Assembly: GCA_902601455.1 (NCBI GenBank)
Contig: CACKNC010000002.1
Location: forward strand, 41,022-105,021
DNA from: an uncultured Alphaproteobacteria bacterium
Lineage (GTDB): Bacteria; Pseudomonadota; Alphaproteobacteria; HIMB59; GCA-002718135
Direction: 5' to 3'
DNA: 64,000 nucleotides
The notes below the pieces were generated by a model that saw only the letters and a list, made by a program, of their open reading frames with translations, was not told where the DNA came from and searched no databases. Both the position numbers and the translations under genes were made by a program. Below are positions 63,025-64,000 of this stretch, piece by piece (the stretch's first letter is position 1; the number at the start of each line of letters is the position of its first letter).

Positions 63025-64000
63025 TTATTTTAAATTACCCATTTTTTTTGCATTTAATTGAGCATTGATAGCAAGATTCATAACTTTCAAACAATGATCT
63101 TGTTCCATTGCAGTACTTGTTCTTTCTATGACATCGTTCATTAATCGTTGAAAATATGTTAAAGGGCGAGAAGAAGCATTTATATATTCATACTTTTCTT
63201 TATTAACTAAAAAGATGTGATCTGTTCCATCTCTACCTACCACATCAACATATTTCCTTAATTCTATATAGCCTTCAGTTCCTATAATAGTTAATCGACC
63301 ATCACCCCAGTTTGGAAGTGCATCCGGAGTATACCAATCAACTCTTATATAACCTCTTCCTTTATCTCCATGAATTAAAATTTCACCAAAATCTTCAAAT
63401 TTTGGAAATTGTGGGTGTGCAAAATTTCCTGTACTTGATGAAATTATTTCTGCTTGTGTTGAGCTAGTAAAAAATAAAAATTGATCAATTTGATGTGAAG
63501 CAATATCACACAAGATCCCTCCATATTTTTCATAATCAAAAAACCACTCTGGTCTAGTAGGTAAGTTTAAGCGATGAGGTCCCATTCCTATTGTTTGAAC
63601 TACATTACCTATTTCTCCCTTTTGAATTAAATCATATGCTACTTGAACAGAAGGAACTTCAAATCTTTCAGAAAAGTCTATGGAAAAAATTCTTTTAGTT
63701 TTTAATACTGTTTGTTTAATTCTTTTAAGTTGCTCTAAAGATGTACATCCAGGCTTATCAAGCATAACATCTTTTCCAGCCTCCATACATTCTATTGCTA
63801 AATCTGCTCTTTTACTTGGAATGTCTGCTATTAAAACAAGATCTATCTCAGGGTTTGATAATAATTTTTTTTTGTCTGTCTCTCTTTTAATCGTTGGATA
63901 TTTTTTTGTAAAATCATCAGTTATTTTATTATGACCATCATTCCACCAACCAACACATTCACAACCAAGATCAAGCATACCTTTTAATTGACCAAAAATA
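63025..64000 (-). CDS. Gfo/Idh/MocA family oxidoreductase, partial (N-terminus beyond window)
   Basis: The reading frame continues upstream of the first Met (63978) through IFGQLKGMLDLGCECVGWWND to the window edge, so the Rossmann start is outside. About 325 residues are visible. The MLDKP site (the family EKP as DKP), RPEWFFDYEKYGGILCDIAS and HQIDQFLFF are present. It stops next to the uronate isomerase start, implying a shared operon. Substrate unknown. It is a second, diverged Gfo/Idh member of the island and not a close copy of the one at 59956. Confidence 0.88.
   Translation of the reverse strand, partial: IFGQLKGMLDLGCECVGWWNDGHNKITDDFTKKYPTIKRETDKKKLLSNPEIDLVLIADIPSKRADLAIECMEAGKDVMLDKPGCTSLEQLKRIKQTVLKTKRIFSIDFSERFEVPSVQVAYDLIQKGEIGNVVQTIGMGPHRLNLPTRPEWFFDYEKYGGILCDIASHQIDQFLFFTSSTQAEIISSSTGNFAHPQFPKFEDFGEILIHGDKGRGYIRVDWYTPDALPNWGDGRLTIIGTEGYIELRKYVDVVGRDGTDHIFLVNKEKYEYINASSRPLTYFQRLMNDVIERTSTAMEQDHCLKVMNLAINAQLNAKKMGNLK

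Overview
The window is a strongly AT-rich, very gene-dense bacterial chromosome segment. Genes often overlap by 1-8 bp, and the longest gene-free stretch is about 210 bp (55264-55473). No rRNA, tRNA, CRISPR array, insertion sequence, prophage or attachment site was seen. Several markers point to an alphaproteobacterium with a streamlined genome: a three-subunit proton-translocating transhydrogenase (pntAA-pntAB-pntB), 5-aminolevulinate synthase (the C4 route to heme), a GcrA-type CQWPIGDP protein, a MotA/OmpA-type envelope pair, DUF1244 and DUF2805. Low GC, minimal spacers and a large sugar-acid island fit a marine lineage such as AEGEAN-169/HIMB59. That placement is inference and was not tested by phylogeny.

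Layout. 1-5662 (minus): pepF, ABC1 kinase, pntAA, pntAB and the 5' part of pntB. 5717-11302: acyl-CoA synthetase, DUF1244, pyruvate kinase, class I aminotransferase, TSUP permease. 11368-18586 (plus): the two halves of a saccharopine lysine-degradation route, uvrB, a 3-hydroxyisobutyryl-CoA hydrolase-like protein, an AsmA-like envelope protein and an AEC carrier. 18583-22520: TPR protein, DUF2805, glutathione transferase, LysE exporter, YajQ, RmuC, YqaA. 22539-27765 (minus): a Dpp-type peptide ABC transporter. 27913-29558: nth, a small membrane protein, hemG. 29559-35823: a heme block with hemF, hemH, hemE and an extended hemC on the minus strand and cytochrome b561 and hemA on the plus strand, so hemA and hemC-hemG lie within 7 kb. 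35820-45803: EamA permease, pentapeptide-repeat protein, MotA/OmpA envelope pair, cfa, short GcrA-like protein, FrnE, msrA, NUDIX hydrolase, peroxiredoxin, ureohydrolase.

45838-64000 is a carbohydrate island. One arm resembles the oxidative L-fucose route: a sugar ABC importer with two permeases, aldo-keto reductase, lactonase, fuconate dehydratase and mutarotase. The other is the hexuronate (Ashwell) route: uronate isomerase, UxuB-type reductase and UxuA, with the KDG kinase and KDPG aldolase at the far end of the fucose operon. Three further oxidoreductases (SDR, Ldh2 family, two Gfo/Idh) and a TIM-barrel isomerase are interspersed. The island would take fucose- and glucuronate-type sugars to pyruvate. 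The last step for the deoxy-sugar branch is not visible, and the final gene runs off the right edge.

The points most worth following are: a FrnE/DsbA gene whose CPWC active site lies upstream of any ATG/GTG/TTG start; a HemC with a ~220-residue HemD-like tail; a gammaproteobacterial-type HemG in an alphaproteobacterial context; a ZorAB-like MotA/OmpA pair with heptad-register duplications; a GcrA-like protein reduced to its C-terminal module; and hairpins placed just after the binding-protein genes in both ABC operons.
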